Of a stretch of DNA of 64,000 nt, positions 35,001 to 50,430 are shown in pieces; position 1 is the stretch's first letter, and each line of letters starts with the position of its first letter. The DNA is taken from positions 28,355,151 to 28,419,150 of the forward strand of contig NC_089281.1 in assembly GCF_963678975.1 (NCBI RefSeq). The letters run 5' to 3'. The notes beneath the pieces are model-generated. The model made no database searches. It was not told the origin of the DNA and saw nothing but the letters and a program-made list of their open reading frames with translations. Source of the DNA: Dysidea avara (Eukaryota > Porifera > Demospongiae > Dictyoceratida > Dysideidae). Made by a program: the position numbers and the translations under genes.

Positions 35001-38000
35001 TACGTACCAGTTTTTGTACTGTTATTTGTTTTACCTCAATCATTTAAAGTGTACAATTTATATGGGTGCATGTAATAGTATCTGTAGCTGCAGAATTGCT
35101 AGATTTATTTGGTGTGAACAATGAAGCTACATATAATGTATAGATTGGCCTTTTGCTGCATGTAATCTAGCTTTATAGAAGGTACATCAACTGTAGTGGA
35201 AGTCAGAATTACAGCTTTACAGAGCTTGACCTTGACATTTTTGAAAGTCACAGAACATCCCAGAAACTAAAGGCCATTCTTTCATTTCCCAGTAGCAAAC
35301 AATATTAATGTATTACAAGCAGACTAACCTACATAGATAGTAGGTTGTGCTTCTTGAGTTGCTTTTTCTCGATATCTACTAGCAGTCACACATTTGTACA
35401 AAGACCCACTGTCAGTCCAGTTAGCCAAAACTATCTCAAATATATTGAATATAGAAAAAAGAGCTATATTGCATGATTTTAACTGGTAAGTCACAGCCCT
35501 AACTCGTTGTTGCATGAAATTATCTGCAGTATGTCCCAAGCAATAGTTCTCACTCTTATTAAGACATCCAGCAATAAAACTTTCTATTGGCATCTGGTTA
35601 TCTTTCCAATCAATTGACGACGTAGCTGATCCAATTCCTTCACACGGTATAGTTAGATTATCTCCAAGTGCAACGTAAAATTCCTTATTGTTTATTGCAT
35701 TTCGAATTTGAGGAGGAAAAAACGATCTGGCATCTTCTACAATAAGATACAAACTGTCATAGTTTTGTACATATTAAAGTGGCCAGCTTTGCAACAGGGT
35801 TAACTTACAGGATACATTATATAACATTAGCCAAAATCAGGATATTGAAAGTCCCCCTTATTGCAAACCCAGCATAAAACATTTGATTTACCTCCACGAA
35901 TGATGTAGTGTTGAGTATTCAAGCAGCTTTTGGTCCTGACCACACAACCAACATAGGCATCTTCATAAATCACGTTGTAGTAGAATTGTAGTTGGTTATT
36001 GACCACAGTAAAATCTCCAGTAATGTTCAACAAGCTTGTTAGATGATTATTATTAACACAGGTACCATTGTTATAACAGTATACTGTAATATTGTAGTTT
36101 TGACTGATCAAGTGGATACTCCATAACACATCAGACGCTGTCTGATTGGGACAACTAGCTGGACAACTTAGACTGATATCACCAGTATTATTGACAAAGA
36201 GAAACTTACTACCTGTGATTGAAAGAGTTGACTACCTTAATACAAAGTGTGAGACAGTGAAGTCATGTAGTGGCCACTTCCATGCATAACGTTTTTATGG
36301 ACCTTATCTGCATTGACATTACAACATAAAACGGCAATGATAGTGTGGGGACTTTGTACAGGGTTGTATTGGGAGAGATGGTGTTTTGCTACGAAAACAT
36401 TTACATACAGCAGGGTGAGGCATATACATACTTACTTACAAGGAAAATGCACGTGGTTTTGAAAATTTAGGTCTGGTTTTGCCTGGTGCGATTATTTTGT
36501 ATCACCACATCATGCTAACTAGCCTCTTATCTTCATTATACAATAGTCCCATGTTGTGAAAGCTGCAAACACAGTTCATTTTTGTTACTACAAATGAAAA
36601 CGTGATGAAGCCCCCACACTGACATGGCCATTTTGTCAATTATGATGTCAATGCAGATAAGGTCCATTATATATGATGAAAGTATTATTCATACCATACG
36701 GAACTTATTTTATTTATCTAATTTGTCAAAATGACAGGGTGGCACCAAAAGGCGCATAGCCTGTACAAGAGTGCTTCCCTCAACAAAACAACAAAAATAT
36801 ACATTACAAGGACAAAGGATAATAACACACAAAACCAAGAAAAACACAGAGACTCAAAAGACGGACTCAAAAGCTAAGTACAAAAAAAAAAGAAAGATAA
36901 ATGGCATGATGAAAATACTTCACAGACTTGATAGTGAGTGTATCAGTTGGAAAAGTGTTCCACAAAAACACAGTATTCAATAATGTTGGTAGGAGATTGT
37001 ATAGTTTATGGGCTCTAACGCAGGAAGTATTCCAGTGATAGTAATCATGAAAGTTGTGATACAAAGTTCAGTAACTAAAAGACCAACAGGTTGGCCTAAT
37101 GGTAACAGTCCACCAATGTGGTCAGTTTATTAAATACTATTATTGTTAAATGGAAACAGTACATAATACATAATAAGCAAATACAAATGAACTTAAATAT
37201 GAGCCTCAGCGACCTGCACAGCAATTGGTGTTTCAGCAACAGGACAGTGCAAATTGGACCTGGCACTGTGAATGCACATAATTGCAGATCTCAACAAGGA
37301 GAAGCTTAATTTACATCTCAACCATCTCATCACTACTCCGTAAGAAAGACTGTGTTTAGCACTCAAAAGGTTGGCCAATCTCTCATAAAACTGGGTGGCA
37401 TCACCTATTCCACCAGTAGTGGTGAAAATTAAAGGAGTAAATGAGGCATTCTCTACTTCATGAACCCATTGTTAGTATTCACATCTCTTTTCCTTATCAT
37501 GATGTCAGTAAGCAGAATTTTGAGGGTGACTAGGGTTAAAATTCTGACATTAAAGTATGACCTCTCAAATCGTTCTCCCCAAAAACCATTAGCTGCAATG
37601 TCAAGCCTTGCGTTATCATCACGATTAGCTGTTTTGTATTGAAGGGTCTCACCAGAAAGAGGCTGAAGGTAGGGTTCAATGACAACATTGTTACAGACCT
37701 CAGAAAGTAAGTTGGCAGTTAGATCGCGCACTTCATTATGTTTCAAAGAAGGAAATCTGCCATTTGGACAAGGTTCTATGGTAAAAGAGTGACCACAGGC
37801 ACAGGAAGTAGGGCAGGAAGATGGTAGCCAATGATAGTGAAGCGCAACTGCACCATGAAAAGCAGTTTTATGAAGAACAAAATTATGCGATTTCAATGGA
37901 AGACAAGAAAGCCAATTGGATGCACCCTTCTCCTGAGCCAACTTGACTGAGGAACACATGTTAGGAGGAAGTTCATCAAACAAATGATTGGCTAATTGAA

Positions 38001-39089
38001 GTTGCTCTTGCAGGCTCCTAGAGTGAAACTTTGACTGCAACTGAAACTGTGCATCAATACAGTCACCTAGTTGATGTACTTGAGAGATAATTAAGCCAAT
38101 GAGACCAGCATTTACTTCTACAGAACAGGAACGCTGCTGTGATGCAACAATTGAAGGATTTAAACACCAAGGCCTCCTAGCCGCACAGATAAGGATAGCA
38201 GCTTTCTCTCAACATCACCAGGGACTGTTTCGACCCAACAGAGCAGGAAGGAAAACAGATCTAATAAAATGTTCAAGAGGAAGGAAAAGGTCTGTAGAAC
38301 AAGAAGAAACATGAAAAAATAGGATTACTATACTACAATTGTGGTCTTCAATTAGTTGCATCATTGAGTTGCATAAACTATAAACCATTTAGCTAAATGA
38401 AACACATCCAAGTGGGCCTGTTGCTACACATGACGCTGTCAGCCTATTTAAACATACTATCTCACTATAGGGACATGTTAATAGGCAGAAAACATACACA
38501 ACAGGGAGTCTGACATTTAACAATAAAACTTATTAGTTGAATGCAGAAAAAATACCAAGCCCAGGTGGTGACTCAGACCTGATTCACAGTATGTTAATAA
38601 TGAGAGTTACGTGATACTTACGTCCTCTGTACTGTGACCTAGGGATATCCCATGACTTTAATTTTTATTATTTGAAATATTGAAAACATAGCTGATGTCA
38701 TAATTTGCATAGCCGACGTCATAATTTGCATAGCCGACGTCATAATTTATATAGCCACAATTAGTTTAGTGGTGAAACACATAGCTAACTAATATCATAT
38801 CCTCTAAGCATAAGATCATAGAGAAACATAGCTACGCTCTGTTAGCAGAATCACACAAAATTTTATACAGCTAACAAGTTAATAAACTCTCAAGGAACTT
38901 ACCGCACTTTGTCTTAGGAACACCATCCTCGGCACAAAAGTCAAAGAAACGATGCACTTTCTCGATCAAATTCAGAGAACAGATCGTATCTATAACGTCG
39001 TCAACTATTTCTTTTTGCGTTACTACACCATTACTAGAAGCAGCCACATAACACAGCGACAGCAGTAGTACAAATTGGACACGAGCCAT
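29059..39089 (-). CDS. Receptor B: Ig-domain receptor tyrosine kinase, inverted partner of A
   Basis: Thirteen minus-strand exons, 5' to 3': 39089-38903, 36212-35892, 35736-35329, 34796-34098, 34045-33950, 30448-30338, 30292-29841, 29792-29670, 29608-29538, 29480-29440, 29387-29291, 29236-29125, 29070-29059; 909 residues, in frame throughout. Domains and intron phases match receptor A one for one: signal peptide, VTQKEIVDDVIDTIC module, three Ig-like domains, membrane helix, split kinase with [11 protein letters not shown] and the YANI/YLNL/YLNS insert. Kinase exons are almost identical to A. The second Ig exon (35736-35329) is only about half identical, and the signal-peptide exon also differs. 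The last exon gives ESAV, unlike STMV of A, yet both fit S/T-x-V. The 3.5-kb intron before 30448 and the 2.7-kb first intron carry mobile elements absent from A. It starts 206 bp from receptor C, in the opposite direction. Confidence 0.86.
29125..30448. repeat. Right arm of the large inverted repeat (receptor B kinase end)
   Basis: Near-perfect reverse copy of 26917-28248. Only scattered differences are visible (for example [12 protein letters not shown] shared, then VN against AN). The arms are about 1.3 kb, separated by about 880 bp. Confidence 0.88.
30520..31990 (+). mobile_element. Element family R1, copy 3, diverged and interrupted
   Basis: Landmarks of copies 1 and 2 appear in order: the CAGCTATGTTCxAC block, the GGACACAAAxGAGGACAA block, the AGAAACTTGTTGAAAG block and the GCCTAACCAAGTACTATAAG block. 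Both ends carry CTGAAGTAGGGATC or its inverse. A MITE (30832-31170) interrupts it. It lies in the long intron of receptor B. Confidence 0.55.
30832..31170. mobile_element. MITE with about 20-bp inverted ends, nested in copy 3
   Basis: The left end ATAGGAGGCGGAAGGGTGCT is the inverse of the right end, which reads ATAGGCGGCGGAAGAGGGGG on the minus strand. The interior carries GGGGCATGGCCCCCCCAGGA and the 20-bp motif (31048-31068). Its insertion splits the CAGCTATGTTC...ACCCATTA landmark of the R1 element. Confidence 0.65.
31991..33949. other. Rest of the long receptor B intron
   Basis: AT-rich. Contains two copies of the 20-bp motif (about 32207-32226 and 33048-33069). The short open frames at 33202-33444 and 32513-32710 show no domain and no matching splice sites. 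Confidence 0.4.
36705..38100 (-). mobile_element. Fragment of an RT-bearing retroelement, probably non-LTR
   Basis: A minus-strand frame (38040-37453, with similarity continuing to about 37190) matches the region after the reverse transcriptase in a family of invertebrate retroelement proteins. Typical blocks are GASNWLSCLPLKSHNFVLHK, CACGHSFTIEPCPNGRFPS, KHNEVRDLTANLLSEVCNN, YLQPLSGETLQYKTANRDD and ARLDIAANGFWG, then EVENASFTPLIF and TTGG. The reverse transcriptase itself is not present. The minus-strand 3' end carries GTACAGGCTATGCGCCTTTT and an AAATAAAATAAG-like tail near 36705, which favours a LINE-type 3' end. It is a fossil fragment in the first intron of receptor B. Confidence 0.65.
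38687..38749. repeat. Three tandem 21-bp units with CRE-like cores
   Basis: Unit CATAGCYGAYGTCATAATTT plus one base, repeated three times; two units contain GACGTCA, the core bound by CREB/ATF proteins. It lies in the first intron of receptor B, about 150 bp from its first exon. Confidence 0.7.
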
Positions 39090-39295
39090 ATACGCGGTCG
39101 TACAAGCATCTAATCACTTTAAGTCCATGCGCTTGAAAATGGTGCAATCACGTGATTTTCATTGCGTGGGAACCCTTACTGCGTAAGATTTATGTGGGAC
39201 GGATTCTACTTAGCCACAACGACGTGTGCGGAGGCGAAGCGATTTCTATACAACCCACGCAGTACTTTGACACGTGATTTCTTGCTTGGATCGCG
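39090..39295. promoter_or_regulatory. Bidirectional promoter between receptors B and C
   Basis: Only 206 bp separate the two start codons, which face away from each other. It holds a palindromic E-box TCACGTGA (39148-39155) and a second CACGTGATTT (39271-39280). No TATA box is obvious. It must serve both genes unless a first non-coding exon overlaps it. Confidence 0.6.
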
Positions 39296-42182
39296 ATGAT
39301 AGCTCAACAGCAGTGGCTCGCAGCGTCTCTGCTATTACTAGCAGTTTCTTCAAGCGCAAATGAAACAAACCACCCCGAATTTACAGCCCAAGAAATACAA
39401 GAAGATATTTTTGATTCAATTTGTTCGTTTACTACATTTTGCAGTGCACAGGATTACTACTCTGTGTTCAGAGAGAGGGATGGATCGCCTGCAAATGCTA
39501 CAAGTACGTTGCCATGCATTTAGCTACTTTATTGGTTGCAAATTGTACTTAGCTAATAGCTACAGAATGGCAATGCATACATGGAGTAGACTACACACAA
39601 TATTATTAATAGCTACATAGCTATGTATATATACAGGCTATTCTTATTAATTTTACTTTCAAAACACCTACTGTGCCCTGGGCCAAATGGTACTAGCTAC
39701 TGCTACTGACTAAGCAAGGTCATTATTAGTCTTGTGTGACCAGACCACTTTTTTTCCTTTTTTGAGTGTCTCTGTTTAAAAAAGCAGTCTGGCCATGCGA
39801 GACTAGGTTATTACCCATTAAAATATTGAATATACCAACAAATGATTAATTTACTTATAGCCATACGTTGTGGCTGGTGTTCTTGTATGTGAAACATTTT
39901 AGCCCCCGCTGTTGATAACCAGTGATCGAGTAGGCATTAAACTATATCCCACCACATTACAGTGGGCGTTTGTTCCCACAAGATGTGTTTAGTTAAGCGT
40001 ATGTACAAGCTAGTTCAGTACAGAGCATGTAAACAGCTAGAGTTTGCTGACACACTATCAATATTACCTCACTGGAGTCATCCTTTGCCATATGCTATAA
40101 ACTATATGTCTGCACTTGCTGTGGATGTAATCATAAAGCTATTTGCTTACTTTGTGTATTTGTGCAGCTCAACTGATACCAAATATCAACTTGGGAGAAG
40201 CACATGATATTGAGTGTGATACACATTGTCCACTAAATGACAACACCAGTGTCTTTTGGTGTATTCACCTGCTGACCATCAAATATGAAGTGCGACTGTG
40301 TCTGAATGAGACTGATCAATTCTTGTCCTCAGCTGCTAGTGTGATACAAGTTGATAATGAACTTGGTAATCATTTGGAGAAACATTTTACAGTGTTCAAC
40401 ACAACACTTATGATAGACAAACCACCAATTTTGCTAAGACACGCCTATGCCGGATGTATGGTACAGTCTGGAGCATGCAATAGTATCATATACTACAGTA
40501 TAGACATTATCAGTGAGTCACAATTCTGAAGTTTTATGAATTGTGTGGCATAATAAAGCATAACATGTTGTATGAATGTAAGGTTTATTTCATATTTCAT
40601 GCATGCTGATGTAGTTTGGTAAGAAGAAAATGGAGGTGTGCTAGCTTAAATGGCATAATGGTGTGGGTTAACACCAACCCTGCCTATGTACCAAACACTG
40701 GTTGCTATGCAATTGACTGTTAATTGTAATCTGTTGTTACAACACTATACACTATTGTGTGGGCTCCCTGCTAATATCACAGTCAAATTTGTATGCCTTT
40801 ACTGTGCCCATCCCTATACAGATACTCTGACAGACATCTCAATCTCAGAATTTCCAACAGCTGGTGGTGACCTGACTTTGTTCCTCAGAGATAGTGTGAA
40901 TCTTACATGCTCTGGTGTGACAACTAGAAAGCTAACACAATTGTTCTGGTTCTATGACAGTGATGCTGCTGTGTGTCCAGTAAGAGAGAATCCTTTTTGT
41001 GTCCCTTATAATATCACCTCATGTCAAACATCGGGACCTGTCCTGCGCAATTGTCCAATTGATGTTAGGGGTGGCAGACGCTGCAAACCTTCCAGAGTAC
41101 ACTCCTACAACTACAACACTGTAGAAAATTGTGCATATGGTTTTCTGAAATCTACAGCCATGATGAGAATTGATAACGTGACATGGTCAGACAGAGGTGT
41201 GTACACATGCAGGCCCACTACAGGAAATGCAATAAGGACCATGAATATTACAATCGGTTAGTAACATATGCTCTACACAGTGTAGTGAATATCATGATTG
41301 TCTTAATTGTGTAGAAATGAGACCAGTTTTTATAACCTTCCCTGCCAACGTCAATCACATAGTTAAAGAAGGAAGTAGTAACATGTACAATTGTACTGTG
41401 GCCAGTAGTAATCATACTAAAGTACAATGGTTGTTCAAAGGTGTGGCTGTTCCAGAGTGCAAACATGATGACTTTACTTGTCTACATGACTCAGAGAAAG
41501 CTGTGTGTACCAGTTTAACCACTTCAACAACAGAAGAAGGCTCAATTTTAGTCCATTCCATTGGCCTTCATATTTGTGGTGCATCTGTGGGCAGTTCTGG
41601 CCAATACAGTTGTACAGTACAAGGATTCAATGATAAAATAGTACAACAGAACAACCTGATCATAAAACAAACTATTGAGGTTACTGTGAACCTAGCCGAC
41701 GACCATAACAAGGACAAGAGGAACAGTCAAGATGACCAAAGTGATGGTGCTGATTGGATTATTATCTTGCTAGTCAGTATATCTGCTGTGTTAATATGTG
41801 TGTTGTCTGCCTTGCTAATTTCTGCACTAGTCAAAGTATTGCTTTACACAAGGAGTCACCATAACTGTGAAATGATGGATAGAAGTCATGAAATTAATTT
41901 GACGTCACCAACTACTAGTGAAGATGGTAAGTCACATCATAGTTTGGTGTAGTGTGGAGTGTGTAAGTAAGCTAAGATAGACAGCTATTTTATATTGTTT
42001 TGTTAGAAAGACACGATATTAGCTGCAGGCCACCCGGCCCTGTTTTAACAGCTGGGTAGGTACTATTTGGATATACTGATGATACTAACCAGCTATACTG
42101 AATACTCCACTCTGCTCTACCACTGTATCTTCCTTCATGGTCTTTTTCCAGTAAATCGGCCAAGATGACCTCTACAGTGTAA
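39296..42182 (+). CDS. Receptor C: Ig-domain membrane receptor without kinase
   Basis: Six exons: 39296-39503, 40168-40512, 40822-41256, 41315-41926, 42007-42055, 42152-42182; 559 residues, in frame to a TAA stop. Order: signal peptide; module TAQEIQEDIFDSIC...FRERDGSPANAT; Ig1 (IECDTHC...YAGCMV); Ig2 (VNLTCSG...GVYTCRP); Ig3 (MYNCTVA...GQYSCTVQG); membrane helix (WIIILLVSISAVLICVLSAL); cytoplasmic tail of about 60 residues. It is the close paralogue of receptor D with the same exon phases up to the membrane exon. Where D enters its kinase, C uses two small exons encoding ERHDISCRPPGPVLTAGK then SAKMTSTV. The end TSTV fits a class I PDZ ligand. No kinase remnant is seen downstream. It could be a decoy, a co-receptor or a PDZ-tethered adhesion molecule. 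The two last exons rest on splice borders and phase only. Confidence 0.8.
39504..40167. other. First intron of receptor C
   Basis: About 660 bp, AT-rich, with no coding sequence recognised. Confidence 0.5.
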
Positions 42183-42403
42183 CATCAATACCAAATACTG
42201 TACATGCTCATAGGACACATGATCAGTACCCAAATAAGTGTATAGTACACATGCAATTACATATGGAAAATCAGTTTTAATGTCAATATTATGCCATGCA
42301 TGAAACAATTAGAATTTTGCAGTTGACTTTGTTTGGAACATTTCTCATAGAATTAACTGTTACCATAGTTCTACAACTGATTCTACTCAGGGGTGGTGGA
42401 GAA

Positions 42404-42433
42404 GGGGGGGGGGGGGGGGGGGGGAAGGGGGGG
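42404..42433. repeat. Poly-G run
   Basis: Twenty-one G followed by AA and seven more G. Could form G-quadruplex, and could also be a sequencing or assembly length error. It sits just downstream of receptor C in the right place for a repeat with the phrase GGGGGGTAGCCCC. Confidence 0.85.
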
Positions 42434-42572
42434 TAGCCCCTGTGAAAAAATTATGGGGGGGCTTAGCCATCCTAAATTATTCATAGCTGTGATGGAGAGC
42501 CTAGCTCAATAGCATCAATCATTTGACAAATAATAGTGCAGTCACAGTATTTCCATTATGGTATCTTGAGCA

Positions 42573-43350
42573 CAGTAGGGATATAACACTTCTTACTGTG
42601 ATTTAATATCGTACACTACTCCAGCTTGTTTTGGTACTTCAATGTGCTATGGTCCCTACTCTAGTTGAAAATTCCAATTTTTTTTTGTGAACTTGCTTGT
42701 TAACTTTTTTGTAAATAATTATTATGACTGGTAAACCCACACATACTGCATCTGAAATGGCACCACGTGCCCCAGCTATCAATTATCGTCTGAAAAGTGA
42801 AGTATCCATTATGCTTTGTTGTTGGCTATGTTCAACCCGTTACACAGCAGTATGAATCAAGAACTGCTGGAAAAGTACCTCTGCAATCAAAGTAGCCACT
42901 ATGAAAAATACGGATGATTTCCATTACGAAGGGAAGCCATCATGTGCTACTGCCAAATCAACACTTTTTGCTGTCAGCAAAGAGGAATGGAACACAAAGG
43001 AGGACAATAATAAGTCCACGAAGAATGCATTGTATGTACTGTGGCCGGTATGCCAAAAGGCACCCCTTGGGTCGAAGCAATGTCGAACAGTGAAAAATCA
43101 AACCCATAGCCTTAGCCATTATCAAGTTACACTTGTCTGAAGGCATCAGTCAGTCAGTTACTCAGTCAGTCACTAGAAAATTCCATTAAATATTTGTTAA
43201 AAATTCGTAGCAACTCGTTTCGAGTTGATCTGAAAGCTTGGTTTTACCTAACCAATACTGCCTCATCGTCATCAGGGAAATTGAGGCTGAGTTTTGGGTG
43301 ATGTTATTTTGTGGTCCACGCCTACTCCTTTGTGGTCCCTACTATACAGT
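42573..43350 (+). mobile_element. Element family R1, copy 2
   Basis: Runs from CACAGTAGGGATATAACACT to about GGTCCCTACTATACAGTA with inverse AGTAGGGA ends. It is colinear with 18299-19218 and more compact at several points. No coding capacity. Confidence 0.7.
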
Positions 43351-43860
43351 ACTATTGCACTGTATGATGTATTGTTCTTCTCTTAATTTAAACTGGTATA
43401 TGAGTTATTTCTTAAATTACCTGGATTAGAAAAATCAAAAGGTGACAATCAAGAAATAGTTGGAATGATATTAATGTAAATTAGCTTTAATAATCACATG
43501 GTTATGCTGTTGTAATTAAAGTGATTGACATTAACATTATCGCATGCAGCCGGAATTTCTTGGCTACAACCTTTTGATTTCACAACTGATTTTAACTTTG
43601 GAAGTGGTACCTTTTTTTCTGGGTACATACCACCAGGAGTCCATAGGCACTCCTTGTGGTGCTAACAGGCTCCTGATAACATTAACCTCTTTTGCCATTT
43701 GTCCATTTCTTCAATTACCAACTGTTTGGCTGAGACTGGCTGTAGTCCAAGTGAATGCCCCACAAAATAGATACATTCACGAGAAGAATCTATAAGCATA
43801 ATATGTGTTGTATCAATAAATGTATGGTACAGACATGTATATAAAATAACAATTGAATTG
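43351..43860. other. Spacer, no gene called
   Basis: The open frame 43544-43795 has no recognised domain and no supporting splice structure. Confidence 0.35.
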
Positions 43861-44494
43861 CATAATATGTGGGAAAGCCGGGCTTATTGCCTATTTAAAA
43901 GTATCGAGAAATGCCGGTTTTAAGTAGTTAGTGTGTTGTAGCTCGCCAATGGTTGAAGCTATGTGTACCAAATTTTCACACATTTTACTTACATTCCAGA
44001 GCATCGACTGTGCAAGTAGCCAAGAACTAAGTTTCCCGCCATTTTAGATAGTTTTCAAACCGAGGTTGAGTGTATCAAGCGAGCTGCAAATTGGGTGGGA
44101 GGCGGGGGCCCTAGAAGGCAGGCAAGATGGTGTTCAAAAATTGAAAAGAAAGGCATAGGGATGAATTAGGCCAACTTTTGGGCCATTGAGGTCTCAAAAC
44201 TGGCTAAAATGAAAGGAAATTTACAGCAGAGATACTTATTCAACACCACAGAGCTGTACAGCCACATACAGTCATCCCCAGGCTGACCAAAGCTCCATTA
44301 AGGCCCCACACCGCACGTACGGATCGCCACTGGGCTTGGGAAAAGCAGCCAGCAAAACCAGACCACTCAAGTCTAGCTGATTTTATTGTGGAATTAGATA
44401 GTTTATTCATGTAGCTTTGTGTCCGGGGTGAAAAATCGAATCTGCTGACATATGGGCGATATGACCGGTTTTCTCAGACTGGGTCACATATGGT
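43861..44494. mobile_element. Repeat with GTGACCCAGTCTGAGAAAACCGG-type end (shown partly)
   Basis: The right end on the minus strand reads ATGTGACCCAGTCTGAGAAA then ACCGG; the left end (AATATGTGGGAAAGCCGGGC) is a diverged inverse partner. The interior is less AT-rich than its surroundings. It shares its end with the MITE at 22391-22620, so it is a longer relative or a parent element. No protein is recognised. Confidence 0.5.
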
Positions 44495-49149
<4,655 letters not shown>

Positions 49150-49332
49150 ACATCCTGACCATGCACCTGGTAGACTCCTGTAAGCATTCGAGCGTAAATC
49201 GGATGGCTGTAGGTTCGAGGCCACCTAGGTCCAGTCATGGATTTTTCTCCTTTCTCCAACTTTTCAAACACACCTTAAGTAGCTAAAGTCTTTGAGCAGG
49301 CTGTAGGACCAGGTGTCCTACAGACCCTCACA
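49150..49332 (+). mobile_element. tRNA-derived SINE, 5' part
   Basis: A B-box-like GGTTCGAGGCC (about 49211-49221) lies downstream of a tRNA-like head. The body ends GTCCTACAGACCCTCACAGG. The matching 3' tail (CAGCACTTGTGCTGTAAAGC, then ATTATTAAATA) is found at about 50385-50425, beyond an inserted element. A separate tail copy lies at 49018-49050. Confidence 0.5.
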
Positions 49333-50322
49333 GGCCTGCCAACCTGGAAAGTAAAAAAATCTCGAGATTTCTGTACCTTTATTGTAGTATTGCAGTGTGT
49401 AGTAAAAAAAAACTGGTAGATGCTATGCTGAGACCAAAAAAAAAAAAAAGGTCTCGACTTTTTAACTAGGCGCACGCCCACAGCCGGGCTGTGGGCGTGC
49501 GCCTGGTTTACTGAAATTGTTTTCGTAAAAGTGTGTGTGTGTACCTATCCATCTACCTATCTACCTATGTTTGTCCGTACGCACCCACGTGAGCAAAATC
49601 GTTTAATAACGGTAAAAGTAGCTTTTACGTAAGAAGTAGAAGTCTGTATTAAACTTTTGCACAGGTGAACTTTGCTCTGAGGTGGTTTCTTTTCGGCGGA
49701 CTGAAATACGGGTGTGGTGACTTTCCTCAGACTACCTTCCCCTTGAGGTTTTCAGGCATTGAGCAACTGAAAAACAACGGTGCAGGCCTCGTACACTGCC
49801 AGGAATAGCCTATCGCTTCAAGTTGAAAGGGGGCGTATCCCTTACGTACGCGAATGAAAATGAAGAGCAGCTTTGAGGCTTTGTCGAGAGAATTTGTGGG
49901 AAAAAACACGTTAGTCACACTATAAAACAGTTTAGAAGATAGTTTTGTGCGTAATATGTTGGTAAAAGCGGCTTATTTAACAAACGCTTCCTTAGCAGTG
50001 CATAGCAACGTAATTGAACGAATTACGAATATTTCATGAATTACGAAATACGAGAAATACCTAATTATATTATTGCACAACCCAAACTACCCTATTGTAA
50101 AGTAGTAATACATAGTTGGTTAATTCATAGTAGTATATACTGTCTATAGTTATTCCAGATGAGTTAGCTAGCTGCATGGCGCCTGGTTTTTAGAAGTAGC
50201 ACAACATCAACTTGTTAAACTTGAAATCCGTGACATTTGCGCTACAAACCGTGAGATTCTAGCAACGAAGGTTAGTGAAACCGTGATACTCACGGTAAAC
50301 CCGTGAGAGTTGGCAGGCCTGC
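49333..50322. mobile_element. Composite insertion with GGCCTGCCAAC inverted ends
   Basis: The left edge reads CAGGCCTGCCAACCTGGAAA and the right edge GAGTTGGCAGGCCTGCC, an inverted pair. The interior, about 49460-50215, is a full-length copy of the hairpin-ended repeat that is split by the DIRS element at the left of the window, here in the opposite direction and unbroken. The terminal hairpin at 49469-49508 pairs GGCGCACGCCCACAGCC with GGCTGTGGGCGTGCGCC. Confidence 0.55.
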
Positions 50323-50430
50323 CTTCAGCAAGAAGAACGGCCATGCCGAATATAGGAGTTTAAAATCAAATTCAAATTCAATTCAATTCAGCACTTGTGC
50401 TGTAAAGCATTATTAAATAAATAAAATAGT
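50323..50430 (+). mobile_element. 3' tail of the interrupted SINE
   Basis: Contains ATTCAATTCAGCACTTGTGC then TGTAAAGCATTATTAAATAA, the same tail as at 49018-49050. Confidence 0.45.

Noticed and set aside
43544-43795. An 83-residue open frame downstream of R1 copy 2
   Set aside because: No recognised domain and no splice partners.
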